Source: Candidatus Gastranaerophilales bacterium
GTDB lineage: Bacteria > Cyanobacteriota > Vampirovibrionia > Gastranaerophilales > Gastranaerophilaceae
Assembly: GCA_944323875.1 (NCBI GenBank)
Contig: CALUUH010000016.1
Span: 1-43,769 of the forward strand
Direction of reading: 5' to 3'
DNA length: 43,769 bases
Shown: positions 22,758 through 32,406 of the stretch, one piece after another
Numbering within the stretch: position 1 is the stretch's first letter
How the letters are laid out: the number at the start of each line of letters is the position of its first letter
Position numbers and translations under genes: made by a program
The notes under the pieces: generated by a model
The model's input: the letters and a program-made list of their open reading frames with translations, nothing else
The model's database searches: none
What the model was told of the DNA's origin: nothing

Positions 22758-24711
22758 TATTGCTTACTCTCAAGACTTCATAAATGTCCATTTTTTTGGA
22801 TTTGCCGCGGATTGTAACCTCGCTTATTTTGATTACATCTACTATCGAACTTACTTGATTATAGGTTGATGAACTTATCAAAAAGTTTGTTTTGTAAACT
22901 TTGTTGTAACTTTCTATACGGCTTGCAAGGTTAACCATATCACCGATAACTGTATATTCAAGACGTTTTTCAGACCCGATATTCCCGACAAAAGCATCAC
23001 CTGTGTTTATGCCGATTCCTATTTCAATTTTAGGTTTGCCTTCATTAAGCCATTTGTCTTGCAGCCATTCTACTTTTTTTAGCATTGCATAAGCGCATTT
23101 TACGGCATTTGTCGGGTGATTTATATCCTGTATGGGTTCGCCGAATATTGCCATTACAGCATCTCCGATAAATTTATTTATGACGCCGTTGTATTTTGTA
23201 ATTATTGGTTCTATTTCGCTAAAATATTCATTCAAAATCATTGAAACTTCTTCGGCAGTCATTTTTTCGCTCATGCTGGTAAAGCCTCTTATATCCGCAA
23301 ACAGAACGGTTACGTTTGCCCTTTTACCGCCAAGTGTTATATTATCAATGTTTTTGACAACATTTTTCATGATGTCCTGCGAAAGATATTTGCCCATTGC
23401 CTGCTTGATTTTTTCTTTGTTTTTCCCTTCAAGAATAAACCTGAACGAATAGGCAAAAATCATTGTAATAAGCTGAACAAGAAGCGGTGTTATAACGTCA
23501 AATGCCATGTTGCTCATATATCCGAGTACACAGAATATAAAATATCCGATACCTATTATAATAAGCATGATAAGCGAACGAAAAAAGGACAATCTGCTTA
23601 TCAAAACAAAAGTTGCAATGGTTAACAGAATAATGAAACCTAATTCCCAGCTATATGGCGGAAGGGTTATAAATTCATCGTTAATCAGGTTATCCAGAAT
23701 TGTTGCCTGAATATCAACTCCCGGATGCTTTTGCAGCATAGGGGTCGGCACTGTATCTTCAAGCCCTAAGGCTGACGCACGTGCATTAGCCCCGATTAAC
23801 ACAAATTTCCCTTTAAATTCAGAAGGGTCAATAACAGGCTTTTTACCGGATTTTAGGGCTTCATAAGAGTCTATTATATCAACGGCGGAATATTTTTTGT
23901 GTGAATATTCAGAATTAGCTTGCCGCCTGTAGAAGTGAATTGAGTTTTTAAACCCATTAGCAGCAGAAAATCCGGGGATTACAAGTCCTGTTTTATCAAC
24001 CTGTATACTGTCATCATCTATAGTGATTTTATTTGTGTTGTTCAAAAGCATATACATTCTGAGCGCAAGAGAAGGATATATTGTGCCGTTAACGGTTACA
24101 GCCTGATCACATTGTACAAGATACCCGTTAATATTCGGGGTATTATTTACAGACCCGCTGTATTTTACTGAATTAAAATACCCCTCAGGATAGTAGGAAA
24201 TACTGTGATAAGAAGCCGGCGGAATATAATTTCTGCTGTCCGTAACTTCTATTGAAAACTTTTCCTTGAATTTGTTATCATAATCCGAAAGACTGTCCTC
24301 ATAAGGTGCAATTGAAGGAGCGAAGCCGACAACAAGTTTCGGGGTATTTTTAAGCGCATTAAAAAATTTGGCATCGGATTCGGGATTTTCCAGATCCGGT
24401 GCAGAAGGGATAGAATCAAATCCGACAACAGCAGGTTCTGCGTATTCACTGAAATAATTAAATATCGGAGCGTAAAGTTCACGCTTCCATGGCCATCTGT
24501 ATTTATCAACCGATTTATCGTCAATGACGACTACGGCAATATTGTCGCTGCCGGTATCCGTTGCAGCAAAGTTGCTTACCATAAAATTGTAAACATTCGG
24601 AACTAAAAACAGATAGGAGGCAATAATTACTATTATTGACAAAAAGATATGTATTAAGCCCGAATACACAAAAAAACTCTTTGATTTAAGTTTGGATTTT
24701 AAATTAGCCAT
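22750..24711 (-). CDS. CHASE2-domain adenylate cyclase
   Basis: A 653-residue membrane enzyme. One N-terminal transmembrane helix (about 15-40), a large extracytoplasmic CHASE2 sensor (IAVVVIDDKSVDKYRWPWKR ... GKFVLIGANARASALGLEDTVPTP ... GVDIQATILDNLI), three to four helices (about 350-430), then a class III cyclase domain. The two metal Asp are in VLFADIRGFT (about 470) and KFIGDAVMAIFG (about 515). The Lys of KFIGD and RLEYTVIGDMVNLASRIES fit ATP rather than GTP use. It probably makes cAMP in response to an external signal. recG overlaps its stop. No cAMP receptor gene is in the window. Confidence 0.93.
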   Translation of the reverse strand: MANLKSKLKSKSFFVYSGLIHIFLSIIVIIASYLFLVPNVYNFMVSNFAATDTGSDNIAVVVIDDKSVDKYRWPWKRELYAPIFNYFSEYAEPAVVGFDSIPSAPDLENPESDAKFFNALKNTPKLVVGFAPSIAPYEDSLSDYDNKFKEKFSIEVTDSRNYIPPASYHSISYYPEGYFNSVKYSGSVNNTPNINGYLVQCDQAVTVNGTIYPSLALRMYMLLNNTNKITIDDDSIQVDKTGLVIPGFSAANGFKNSIHFYRRQANSEYSHKKYSAVDIIDSYEALKSGKKPVIDPSEFKGKFVLIGANARASALGLEDTVPTPMLQKHPGVDIQATILDNLINDEFITLPPYSWELGFIILLTIATFVLISRLSFFRSLIMLIIIGIGYFIFCVLGYMSNMAFDVITPLLVQLITMIFAYSFRFILEGKNKEKIKQAMGKYLSQDIMKNVVKNIDNITLGGKRANVTVLFADIRGFTSMSEKMTAEEVSMILNEYFSEIEPIITKYNGVINKFIGDAVMAIFGEPIQDINHPTNAVKCAYAMLKKVEWLQDKWLNEGKPKIEIGIGINTGDAFVGNIGSEKRLEYTVIGDMVNLASRIESYNKVYKTNFLISSSTYNQVSSIVDVIKISEVTIRGKSKKMDIYEVLRVSNND

Positions 24712-24772
24712 GTTAATATTTTTCCCTTATCCTATATTTTATGATATAATAACAGCAGTAAAAGGACAAATT

Positions 24773-25381
24773 ATGAACAAAAACTTAATAGAATTATTAT
24801 CGGAAGAAAAGATATTACCTATCTTGAGAGGAAAAGATGCCGCAAAAATAAAAGATACAGCGATGGCGCTGATTGAAGGCGGTATTAAAATGCTGGAAAT
24901 TAATATTGAAAACACTGATATGTTTAATGTTATCAGTGAAATATCAAAATACTCAAAAGTCTGTGCAGGCGGCGTGATTACGTCAATGCAGGCAAAGGCT
25001 GCAATAGCATGCGGGGCGGAAGTGATTTCATCCCCGATATTTCAGATGAATTTAGTCAAAATTTCAAAAGACAAAATGATTCCGTTTATTGCAGGAACTT
25101 CAACGGCAAATGAAGCATATTCCGCATGGAAAGCTCGTATTCCGCTGGTTAAGATATACCCGATTACAGCTATGGGCGGTGCTATGTATATCGAAGATTT
25201 ACTCAGACCAATGCCGTTTTTGAAAGTCATGCCAACTGGAAATGTAAAATTGTCAGAGGTTAAAAGCTATATAGAAGCAGGAGCACATGCTGTTGCTGTC
25301 GGACGTGATTTTTATGACGGATATTCACTCTCTGAAATAACAGCCCGCGCTAAGAAAATATTATTGGAATTAAAAGGATAA
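24773..25381 (+). CDS. eda: KDPG aldolase (2-dehydro-3-deoxyphosphogluconate aldolase)
   Basis: A 202-residue class I aldolase of the Entner-Doudoroff or hexuronate pathway, splitting KDPG into pyruvate and glyceraldehyde-3-phosphate. Residues fitting the active site: ILPILRG (R20), MLEINIEN (E42), CAGGVIT, and Schiff-base Lys 127 in LVKIYP. VMPTGNV and the phosphate loop AVGRDFYDG follow. An in-frame upstream extension to 24692 overlaps the divergent cyclase and lacks a ribosome site. The ATG at 24773 has AAAGGA upstream. The sugar kinase starts 3 nt after its stop, supporting KDG to KDPG to pyruvate as a unit. Confidence 0.93.
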   Translation: MNKNLIELLSEEKILPILRGKDAAKIKDTAMALIEGGIKMLEINIENTDMFNVISEISKYSKVCAGGVITSMQAKAAIACGAEVISSPIFQMNLVKISKDKMIPFIAGTSTANEAYSAWKARIPLVKIYPITAMGGAMYIEDLLRPMPFLKVMPTGNVKLSEVKSYIEAGAHAVAVGRDFYDGYSLSEITARAKKILLELKG

Positions 25382-25384
25382 TGT

Positions 25385-26332
25385 ATGGAACAAAAACTTG
25401 ATATCATTGCTATCGGTGAAAGTTTAATTGAATTATCTACCGACATGAAGCTTAGCTGTGCAGAATGTTTGCATAAATATTACGGCGGTGACGCGCTCGC
25501 GACAGCAATTGCTGCATTAAGAGCCGGTTCAAGAGTAGGATTTATTACAAAAGTCGGTGATGATGCTTTTAAAGACTATCTGCTTGACGGTTGGAACGCC
25601 GAGGGGCTTGATATTTCACAGGTTAAACTGACTCCTGAACAAAATGGTTTGTATTTTATAGCACGTCCGACAATTCATGAAAAAGAAATAGCTTATTATC
25701 GTAAAAAAATAGCGCCGTCAAAACTCTCTATTGACGATATTTCGGAAGAATATATAAAATCTGCAAAAATGGTTTATACCTCCGGAATTACGCAAACTCT
25801 TTCCATGTCTGCGCGTGAAGCTGTTTCTATGGCGTTTAAAATAGCCAAACAAAACGGTATTCAAACAGCTTATGATCCGAATTATTCCTTAAGAACTTCC
25901 ACTCCGGAAGAAGCAAGAGAATATTTTAACAATATCATTGAAGATGTTGATATTCTGTTTATGAGTGCCAAATATGATACCGTTAACATCCTTGAACTGG
26001 ATTCAGCAGAAAATATCATCAAAAAGCTCTGGGATATGGGAGTTTCTATTGTTGTTATAAAAGCCAGTGAAAAATCAGGCTATTATGTGGGCGCTAACGG
26101 CAGTATCAAATTTATTGAATTTTTTGCCAAAAACGTTATTGATACGACCTGTTCGGGTGATGCGTTTAACGGCGGATTTTTACATGCTCTGACGCACGGG
26201 TATTCACCTGTAGAAGCCGCAAAAATAGGTTCTATTGTTGCAGGACTTCAATGCGGCAAAATCGGAGCGATAAAATCTATCCCTTACGCTGATGATATCT
26301 TCAAAATCTATAACGGAGGCTGCGGTGTCTAA
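25385..26332 (+). CDS. kdgK: PfkB-family sugar kinase, probably 2-dehydro-3-deoxygluconate kinase
   Basis: A 315-residue ribokinase-fold kinase: IIAIGESLIEL at the start, YYGGDALATAIAALRAG (substrate Gly-Gly), FITKVGDDAFKDYL, AYDPNYSLR and the ATP/anion-hole motif DTTCSGDAFNGGFLHAL, with catalytic Asp at 259. The usual GAGD reads CSGD. Position directly after eda makes KDG the best substrate guess. The gene overlaps csaB by 8 nt. KDG could come from pectin or uronate breakdown, but no such enzymes are in the window. Confidence 0.88.
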   Translation: MEQKLDIIAIGESLIELSTDMKLSCAECLHKYYGGDALATAIAALRAGSRVGFITKVGDDAFKDYLLDGWNAEGLDISQVKLTPEQNGLYFIARPTIHEKEIAYYRKKIAPSKLSIDDISEEYIKSAKMVYTSGITQTLSMSAREAVSMAFKIAKQNGIQTAYDPNYSLRTSTPEEAREYFNNIIEDVDILFMSAKYDTVNILELDSAENIIKKLWDMGVSIVVIKASEKSGYYVGANGSIKFIEFFAKNVIDTTCSGDAFNGGFLHALTHGYSPVEAAKIGSIVAGLQCGKIGAIKSIPYADDIFKIYNGGCGV

Positions 26333-27332
26333 AAAAGTCGTTATTTCCGGTTATTACGGCTTTAAAAATTTCGGCGATGAATTGATTCTTTCTGTTCTGA
26401 CGCAACAGCTAAAAGGATGTGACATTACGGTACTTTCTTCTGATCCGGACTGGAGCCGCAAAACATACAATATTGACGCGGTATATAGTTTTGATTTGAA
26501 AAGCGTTTTTAAAACAATAAAAAAAGCAGATATATTAATTTCAGGCGGCGGAAGCCTTTTGCAGGATGTAACAAGTCTTAAAAGTCTGATTTATTATTCT
26601 TTAATTATTTTTATGGCTCTGCTTTTAAGAAAAAAAGTTATTATTTTTGCACAAGGAATAGGCCCGATAAATAATCCTGTTGCGCAAAAAATAGTTTTTT
26701 TTCTGTTAAAAAGAGCAGCATTTGTTTCTGTTCGGGATGAAAAAAGCCATGCTCTGCTTGCAAAAAATGGTGTTCCTTCTGAACTTGTATGCGACCCTGC
26801 TTTTACTCTAAATTTGCCTGATGTTTCAAAAGAGCAGGCGGTAGGTATTCAATTGCGCAGTTTCAAAACTATGTCGGAAGATTTTATTGATAGACTTGCA
26901 GAATACACCGCAAAATATTTTTCTGATAAAAAAATCGTTGTTTTACCGCTGCAAACCGCGTTAGATAGAGAAGTTTGCACAAAATTTTTGGACTCTATAA
27001 AAAAATATGCTCCGGATGCTCAAGCGGAAATGTTTTCCCAACAGGATAATTCGGTAATTATCAACCAAATATCAAGATTAGAATACCTTATTGCAATGCG
27101 TTTTCATGCACTTGTTATCGGAATGAAAGCCGGTGTTAAATGCCTTGGTATAAATTATGACCAGAAAGTGGAAAAATTGGTCGAAGATGCAGGTATTCCG
27201 CTTTTATCACTATCTGATACATCTGATTTTGATAAAAAATTTGCAGACTTGCAGGCTGAAAATGCGTCGGATCTGAAAAATTATGCTAACTCAAAATCTT
27301 TCAACTGGCAAATTTACGATTTAGCCGATTAA
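26325..27332 (+). CDS. csaB: Polysaccharide pyruvyl transferase CsaB
   Basis: A 335-residue enzyme that adds ketal pyruvate from PEP to a cell-wall polysaccharide. In other bacteria this makes the anchor for S-layer homology (SLH) domain proteins. Signatures: VISGYYGFKNFGDELIL, ILISGGGSLLQDVTS, IFAQGIGPINN, FVSVRDEKSHALL, VGIQLRSF and LIAMRFHALVIGMK. The GTG at 26325 is chosen because GGAGG stands 5 nt upstream and the family N-terminus starts there. It overlaps the kinase gene by 8 nt. SLH-type surface anchoring in this organism is an inference. Confidence 0.92.
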   Translation: MSKKVVISGYYGFKNFGDELILSVLTQQLKGCDITVLSSDPDWSRKTYNIDAVYSFDLKSVFKTIKKADILISGGGSLLQDVTSLKSLIYYSLIIFMALLLRKKVIIFAQGIGPINNPVAQKIVFFLLKRAAFVSVRDEKSHALLAKNGVPSELVCDPAFTLNLPDVSKEQAVGIQLRSFKTMSEDFIDRLAEYTAKYFSDKKIVVLPLQTALDREVCTKFLDSIKKYAPDAQAEMFSQQDNSVIINQISRLEYLIAMRFHALVIGMKAGVKCLGINYDQKVEKLVEDAGIPLLSLSDTSDFDKKFADLQAENASDLKNYANSKSFNWQIYDLAD

Positions 27333-27362
27333 AAGAATAGCAATGGACTAAATCCATTGCTA
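27330..27362 (-). terminator. Terminator of the tRNA-Leu transcript
   Basis: A perfect 10-bp stem TAGCAATGGA / TCCATTGCTA with a 5-nt loop. On the minus strand TTCTTTTAAT follows. On the plus strand no U-run follows csaB. Confidence 0.75.
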
Positions 27363-27400
27363 ATGTCTATGCATTCTAATTGTTAACTCCTTATATAGAG

Positions 27401-27487
27401 TGCCCTGGGCCAGACTTGAACTGGCACTGAGTGATTAACCCAATTGGATTTTAAGTCCAACGCGTCTACCGATTCCGCCACCAGGGC
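27401..27487 (-). tRNA. tRNA-Leu (anticodon UAA)
   Basis: On the minus strand the 87-nt sequence folds as a class II tRNA: acceptor GCCCTGG / CCAGGGC with discriminator A, a D-arm with GGTAGACGC, anticodon stem TTGGA / TCCAA around CTTAAAA (anticodon TAA), a long variable arm (TTGGGTTAATCACTCAG region) and GTTCAAGTC in the T-loop. CCA is not encoded. There is no intron. Confidence 0.97.
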
Positions 27488-27535
27488 TTATTTATCTGTC
27501 AATTGATTACGTTATCTATCATACGCAAAAAATAC

Positions 27536-28756
27536 TTAATTGTCAATATTTTTGTTTCTAATTAACAAGTTGTAGTCTTTTATTTCAAGAACTTTATTTT
27601 TTAACTCTGTCAAGATATTTTCAGTTGCTGCAAGAATTTCTTTAGGCTTTTTAAGCGTTGTACGTCCGAACAATGCAGGATATTTGATATTGTCCAGAAA
27701 GTTGTTTTTGTACTCTTGAATTTCATCAAATACTTTTATATCAATGTATTTAGCATGGTCAGAGAGGTACATAAATATGTCACCAAGAAGCATTTTAGCC
27801 TTTTTAATATTATTAGAAAGAATAGCCCTGTCTACGCTGCTAAACATAGAATGCAGCCTGTCGTATATTTCAAAAAGATGATCTTGCTTTTTAGGTAAAT
27901 ATTCCCTGAAATATTTCATCGTTTCTTTATAGCCGGAATTCATCATTTTTTCGCGGTTTTCCTTAGACTGGTTGAAGTCAATAATGATGATATCGCCTGT
28001 GTTTATAACAATAAAATCATATTTGTCATTGTCGGAATATCTGTCGATAACAAATTCTGTAGCAATAGATGTGACACAACTATAAACAGTATTAGCATAA
28101 TTAAGCGCATTCATATCATTTCCGCCGCAATCACCTTCCAATCTTACCTCAAGTATTCTTTCATCAAGGTGTTTCAGACTTTCTGACAAGCGCCACATTG
28201 GCCATGATTTTTGCAAATCACCGTCTACCAGCAAAGAACTGTTATATTCATACGGTTTCATTAAGCCCGGCATACAGGAAGAAATCCTGACTGCTGTGGC
28301 TATTTCAAAGTCAGGCGAACATTTTTTTGAAAATTCTCTGCAGCAAAAATTCGTTAAATCAGTTGTTATTATCACAAGATTTTTTTCTATATCTGCAAAT
28401 TTAACAGGCGGATTTGAGCCCTTTTCATACTCAGCACCGTAATATTTTTTTTCTATAAGTTCTCTTACCCACTCAAGAAAAATTTCGCCTTTGCTTATGG
28501 CAAATTTTTCGCCCAGATTAAATTGTATATCCCGAAAAAGTTCAAAATTAGCCTGTAAAAACACATCCCGCAATTCGGCCGCATTATACCCGACAGCCAG
28601 CAAGGCTGCAACAATTGATCCGACAGATGAGCCGCCTATTGTGTCATAATCAATCTGTAATTCTTCCAGAGCTTTTACAACTCCGACATGTGCCGCGCCT
28701 CTTATTGCTCCTCCGCCAAACAAGCATGCATATTTTATTTTGTTATTTTGTTCCAT
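27536..28756 (-). CDS. Patatin-like phospholipase
   Basis: A 406-residue serine acyl hydrolase of the patatin/RssA type. Oxyanion loop GGGAIRG (14-20), nucleophile Ser44 in GGSSVGS, and the catalytic Asp in LLVDGDL (about 176-178) complete the Ser-Asp dyad. The C-terminal about 150 residues are helical and not recognised. There is no signal peptide; it is cytosolic or membrane-associated and likely acts on phospholipids. It follows the GT-C-like membrane gene by 2 nt and is probably in one transcript. Confidence 0.92.
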   Translation of the reverse strand: MEQNNKIKYACLFGGGAIRGAAHVGVVKALEELQIDYDTIGGSSVGSIVAALLAVGYNAAELRDVFLQANFELFRDIQFNLGEKFAISKGEIFLEWVRELIEKKYYGAEYEKGSNPPVKFADIEKNLVIITTDLTNFCCREFSKKCSPDFEIATAVRISSCMPGLMKPYEYNSSLLVDGDLQKSWPMWRLSESLKHLDERILEVRLEGDCGGNDMNALNYANTVYSCVTSIATEFVIDRYSDNDKYDFIVINTGDIIIIDFNQSKENREKMMNSGYKETMKYFREYLPKKQDHLFEIYDRLHSMFSSVDRAILSNNIKKAKMLLGDIFMYLSDHAKYIDIKVFDEIQEYKNNFLDNIKYPALFGRTTLKKPKEILAATENILTELKNKVLEIKDYNLLIRNKNIDN

Positions 28757-28758
28757 AT

Positions 28759-30273
28759 TTACCTTGAAAATTTTATATCTGTATCAAAGAGTGCTTTTTT
28801 ATAATATTCGCGCTCAAGTGAAGGTAATCTGTAGTTGCCCGTATACATATCAGATCTGATAAATACGCCAAATACATTTCCCTCAAAAATCATGCGCCAT
28901 CCTGCTTTTTGCTTCATAAGTTTATATACAGGAAGATTATTTTGTATAAGTATAATATCCGGCGGATATTTAGTTAATACATCATCCCAGTTGCCCTTTG
29001 AAGCATAAAATCTATCGTTCAGAACAATCAATTCATCAGGATAAACTTCTTCGTAACGGCCATCCATATAGATTTTACAATTCGGATACAATTTGTAAGA
29101 AGCATAGCTGCCAAGTCCGAAATCAACAAGAATATTGCCTTTGAGATTATTTGCTTTAATAAATTCTATTTCAGTCATAGGATATATAGAAAAATTAAGC
29201 GGTAATTCTATTTTTTTCACTCCGATTGTAAAAATCGACATTGTCAAAAGTAAAATATATATTGCCTTTTCATTAACCTTTTCAAACAGCCATACAACAT
29301 CTTCGCAACAATAACATGCAACTGCCACACAGAAGAACGGCAGCATTTTTATGTGAGAAATTGCAAGATATGCAGTAACAAGCAAGACAATAATTTTTAC
29401 CTTGTCAGCTTTCTGATAAACCTCAGCAATAGAGGATTTTTTAATAGCCTTACCTATATTAAATAATTCAATTGCCGCTATGCCAAATAAAAATACTTTA
29501 AAGATTACTTTGAATTTTCTGTGTAATTCAGAGAATAATCCTTGCCATTCACCGATAAGCGGGCGCTCCATTGTTGTAGCATGCAACAAGAATTTAACAT
29601 AGTCTACGCCCCATGGATTAATTACAAGCACCGCACAAGAGGCCGCAAGAGTCAGTATATAATTTTTAACCGGCTTTCTGTTAAAGACTTCGCCAACAAA
29701 ATACATACCGATTAATCCTAAACCCGCTACAACGCCGCCATGGATATTATTCCAGAGAATTGTTAAAACCGGTAAAAGAATGAGTAATTTTGGATTTGCC
29801 CCATGCCGGACTTTTTCCAGTATATATATAAATAATGCAAAAAATAAAAAACTGAATAAATGGCATCTGACCGGATGGTTAAGATTTGCCATTGCAGCGA
29901 TCAAACAGAAAAAGAAAAATAATAAATTGTACGGCTGCAGCCCGGTTCTAATTTTAGCAACTCTTGTTGCAATAAAAAATGTCAAAAATGGCAGTAAGGT
30001 TTGCAAAATTAATATGCCATAATGCCCGAATAATTTTAAAAATGCATAAAATATAACACCTGCGCCCCATTCATGATCATACCAGGTATGAACAGGCGTG
30101 TAAGAGAGAAAATCCTGTGTCAAAACATGACCGCCCTCAATTACCCCCATGCCTGCAATTAAACGTGCCCATAAGTCAAAATCAAGATATGGCGCGTTAA
30201 GCGTATAAGCAAAAATTAAAATCAATAATGTTATGTAAAATAATATAATCTTCCCCATGCCTTTGATTATCAC
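28759..30273 (-). CDS. Polytopic membrane protein, GT-C glycosyltransferase-like
   Basis: A 504-residue protein with about ten transmembrane segments in residues 1-360 and a soluble C-terminal domain of about 140 residues. The first loop has [20 protein letters not shown] and [20 protein letters not shown], the acidic D-x-D and D-H-E-W pattern of GT-C-type membrane proteins that use lipid-linked sugars. The C-terminal part ([20 protein letters not shown] ... [12 protein letters not shown]) is typical of this uncharacterised family. It likely acts in envelope glycoconjugate assembly; the substrate is unknown. The patatin gene follows 2 nt downstream. Confidence 0.75.
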   Translation of the reverse strand: MIIKGMGKIILFYITLLILIFAYTLNAPYLDFDLWARLIAGMGVIEGGHVLTQDFLSYTPVHTWYDHEWGAGVIFYAFLKLFGHYGILILQTLLPFLTFFIATRVAKIRTGLQPYNLLFFFFCLIAAMANLNHPVRCHLFSFLFFALFIYILEKVRHGANPKLLILLPVLTILWNNIHGGVVAGLGLIGMYFVGEVFNRKPVKNYILTLAASCAVLVINPWGVDYVKFLLHATTMERPLIGEWQGLFSELHRKFKVIFKVFLFGIAAIELFNIGKAIKKSSIAEVYQKADKVKIIVLLVTAYLAISHIKMLPFFCVAVACYCCEDVVWLFEKVNEKAIYILLLTMSIFTIGVKKIELPLNFSIYPMTEIEFIKANNLKGNILVDFGLGSYASYKLYPNCKIYMDGRYEEVYPDELIVLNDRFYASKGNWDDVLTKYPPDIILIQNNLPVYKLMKQKAGWRMIFEGNVFGVFIRSDMYTGNYRLPSLEREYYKKALFDTDIKFSR

Positions 30274-30274
30274 A

Positions 30275-30305
30275 CAAAAAAAGCCGGTTCACAACCGGCC
30301 TTTTA
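30275..30305 (-). terminator. Intrinsic terminator of the HEAT-like gene
   Basis: A 7-bp perfect stem GCCGGTT / AACCGGC with a 3-nt loop, flanked by A- and T-runs. On the minus strand seven T follow, ending the 30.3-30.6 kb transcript before the GT-C-like gene. Confidence 0.9.
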
Positions 30306-30325
30306 AAATATATTTAAAAATTAAA

Positions 30326-30610
30326 TTACGCTGCTACAGAGCCTTTAATTTCTCTAATCAGGTACTCAGCAACCCATTCAAAATCTTTGTTAACTTCTGC
30401 TGCTTTTTTAAGGTATTTAACAGAAGCATCACCGATACGGATTAATGTCATTGCAACAACGCCGCGTTTAATACCTTTTACTACCTGTAATTTATTAACA
30501 AGTTCAGGTAAAACTGATGTACCGATGTTTACTAATTCATTTTCTAATTCATTTTTAGTTGAATTGTCTGCGTTTTCTAATTTTGAAAGAATGTCGTTTA
30601 CTGATTCCAT
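30326..30610 (-). CDS. Small HEAT-repeat-like protein
   Basis: A 94-residue acidic, all-helical protein: ESVNDILSKLENADNSTKNE, then VLPELVNKLQVVKGIKRGVV, AMTLIRIGDASVKYLKKAAE and VAEYLIREIKG, resembling two HEAT-type helix pairs. An ATG 4 codons upstream (30622) is possible, but GGAG lies between the two and is 6 nt from the ATG at 30610. A minus-strand TATAAT (30647-30652) is a likely -10. It is monocistronic with its own terminator. Probably a small protein-interaction module; function unknown. Confidence 0.78.
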   Translation of the reverse strand: MESVNDILSKLENADNSTKNELENELVNIGTSVLPELVNKLQVVKGIKRGVVAMTLIRIGDASVKYLKKAAEVNKDFEWVAEYLIREIKGSVAA

Positions 30611-30815
30611 AATTTTCTCCATTCATTTATTCTTAACTATGTTATTATTATAGATTAAAATTTATTGAACATGGGATTTCCTTACATAATCTTTATATCA
30701 TATAAAGTCGAACATATTTAAACAGCTAAAAGTAAGATAACGAAAGGATTTGCGCTATCTTACTTCTTAAGGATATTATTTAAAACATATTATTATTCAA
30801 CGAATTTATGCAAAT

Positions 30816-31673
30816 TCAGCTTCTAACAATTAATACATCAGCATGGGTATTTTCCAGCACACGGCGACTAACAGATCCGTTTAAAAACGAGTCTATTTTG
30901 TTTTTACTCTTTGTACCGGTAACTATTAAATCAATAGATTTGTTTTTAGCATATTTTAGTATTTCCTGTGCCGGTATACCAACAAGAATTGCGGATTCTA
31001 CTATTGATATTCCGTTATCACTTAGTGTATTTCGTAATTTACTTAAACGTTTTGCGGCATACTGCTCCTGATTTTTTTCTATCTGCATAAGCCAGTTAGA
31101 ATCAATATTTCCTTCAAGAAAAAGAAAATTAGGATCTTCATTTACCATGCATACATATATTTCTTTATCTGCAAGGTATAATTTAGGAAGAAATTCTTCA
31201 ATTGCTTCTGCTGCACTATGGTAGCCGTCTATAGTAATCAAAAGCCGTCTTGCTTCATGCGGATTTTTAGAAATGTATGTTGAGGTTATGTTGTTGTCCA
31301 GAACTTCACGCGAAACAGAACCAAGCCATTTTTGAATACCTTTTTTGCCGTGTGAACCCATAACGACTATATCATAATTTTCGCTTTTAATTTGTTCTAT
31401 TATGGCATCGACTACTCCGCCGCAATGCTTTATGCGCTCACCAACTGTCAGGCCTGCTCTTATTATTTCATCTTCGGCGTTGTTCAGAATGTTATCGGCA
31501 ATATTGGCGCAGCTTGATGCAAAACCGGTATTTTCAACACTTACTTCCTCCGGCAAAAAACTCCAGTCTATTACGCATATTGTGTCAACTACTGCATTTT
31601 TTGACCAGTGTGAAAAACTTCTTATCGCATTAAAACTGATTTTTGACCCGTCTGTACAAAATAATATCTTCAT
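30816..31673 (-). CDS. Tandem universal stress protein (two UspA domains)
   Basis: A 285-residue cytosolic protein with two Usp folds. Domain 1 (1-145) starts MKILFCTDGSKISFNAIRSF and ends with VVMGSHGKKGIQKWLGSVSR, the G-x2-G-x9-G-S ATP loop. Domain 2 (about 146-285) starts RRLLITIDGYHSAAEAI and ends IVTGTKSKNKIDSFLNGSVS then VLIVRS. The first Gly-x2-Gly of domain 2 is changed (GTKS), so ATP binding may differ between the halves. The start at 31673 has GGAG 8 nt upstream. Such proteins accumulate under starvation or stress. Confidence 0.9.
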   Translation of the reverse strand: MKILFCTDGSKISFNAIRSFSHWSKNAVVDTICVIDWSFLPEEVSVENTGFASSCANIADNILNNAEDEIIRAGLTVGERIKHCGGVVDAIIEQIKSENYDIVVMGSHGKKGIQKWLGSVSREVLDNNITSTYISKNPHEARRLLITIDGYHSAAEAIEEFLPKLYLADKEIYVCMVNEDPNFLFLEGNIDSNWLMQIEKNQEQYAAKRLSKLRNTLSDNGISIVESAILVGIPAQEILKYAKNKSIDLIVTGTKSKNKIDSFLNGSVSRRVLENTHADVLIVRS

Positions 31674-31800
31674 ATTTGTCACTCCTTTTTAGTGATTTTA
31701 TACAATATGTTAAGCAAAATTACATTGTCTGGTATTCTATAATTTTTTTTGCTAATATGAAATTAGGGATAAAAGCTTTTAAAAGGATTTTAATAATACC

Positions 31801-32406
31801 ATGCCGGCTAATCAGAAGGTAAACCTTAGAGAATATAAAGATTTAATTGAAACAATTGCCAAGGTGGAATATCAAAAATTTTCGACATCTCATCTTATTG
31901 ACCTGCCGGAACTTATTAATATCGGCAATCACACTTTGTATATATTGTTCAAGAATAAATTACCTGAAAATTTTAACAATACATATCTTTCTACAGCCAT
32001 AAAATGGGCTATCCGGAATGAAGTTCGCCGCCGGTACAAATGGTATTCTCTGAAAAACCGCAAACAGGCAATGGAAGAAGATAATAACGAATTGCGTGTT
32101 GAGGTTTATAAAACCATATTATCAATTGATGAGATGCAGGATGCGGAAATCCCTACTCAAATCAAAGCCGAAGATGCAACGCCGGAAGAAAATATTGAAC
32201 TTGCTGAATTAAAAGCTGAAATCCTTGAATCCATGAAAAAGCTTTCCCCGAGAGAGAGAGAACTAATTGAATACAAGTTTTTTAAAGAGAAAAAACTCCG
32301 TGAAATTTCAGAAGAATTTAACATTTCACAGTCGCGAATTTCGCGTATTATTCAGGCGGGATTGGATAAGATAAAAAAAGATTTGAAAAGACAGGGGATA
32401 ATTTAG
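31801..32406 (+). CDS. Small sigma-70-family RNA polymerase sigma factor
   Basis: A 201-residue alternative sigma factor. Region 2 includes [20 protein letters not shown] and [20 protein letters not shown] (2.3/2.4, promoter melting and -10 reading). An acidic linker follows. Region 4 is [20 protein letters not shown], then [20 protein letters not shown], a clear -35-binding HTH. Region 1.1 is absent and region 3 is short or missing, as in group 3/4 sigmas. No anti-sigma gene is adjacent. The last base of its stop is the first base of the gcvPB GTG, so the two are translationally coupled. Regulon unknown. Confidence 0.87.
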   Translation: MPANQKVNLREYKDLIETIAKVEYQKFSTSHLIDLPELINIGNHTLYILFKNKLPENFNNTYLSTAIKWAIRNEVRRRYKWYSLKNRKQAMEEDNNELRVEVYKTILSIDEMQDAEIPTQIKAEDATPEENIELAELKAEILESMKKLSPRERELIEYKFFKEKKLREISEEFNISQSRISRIIQAGLDKIKKDLKRQGII

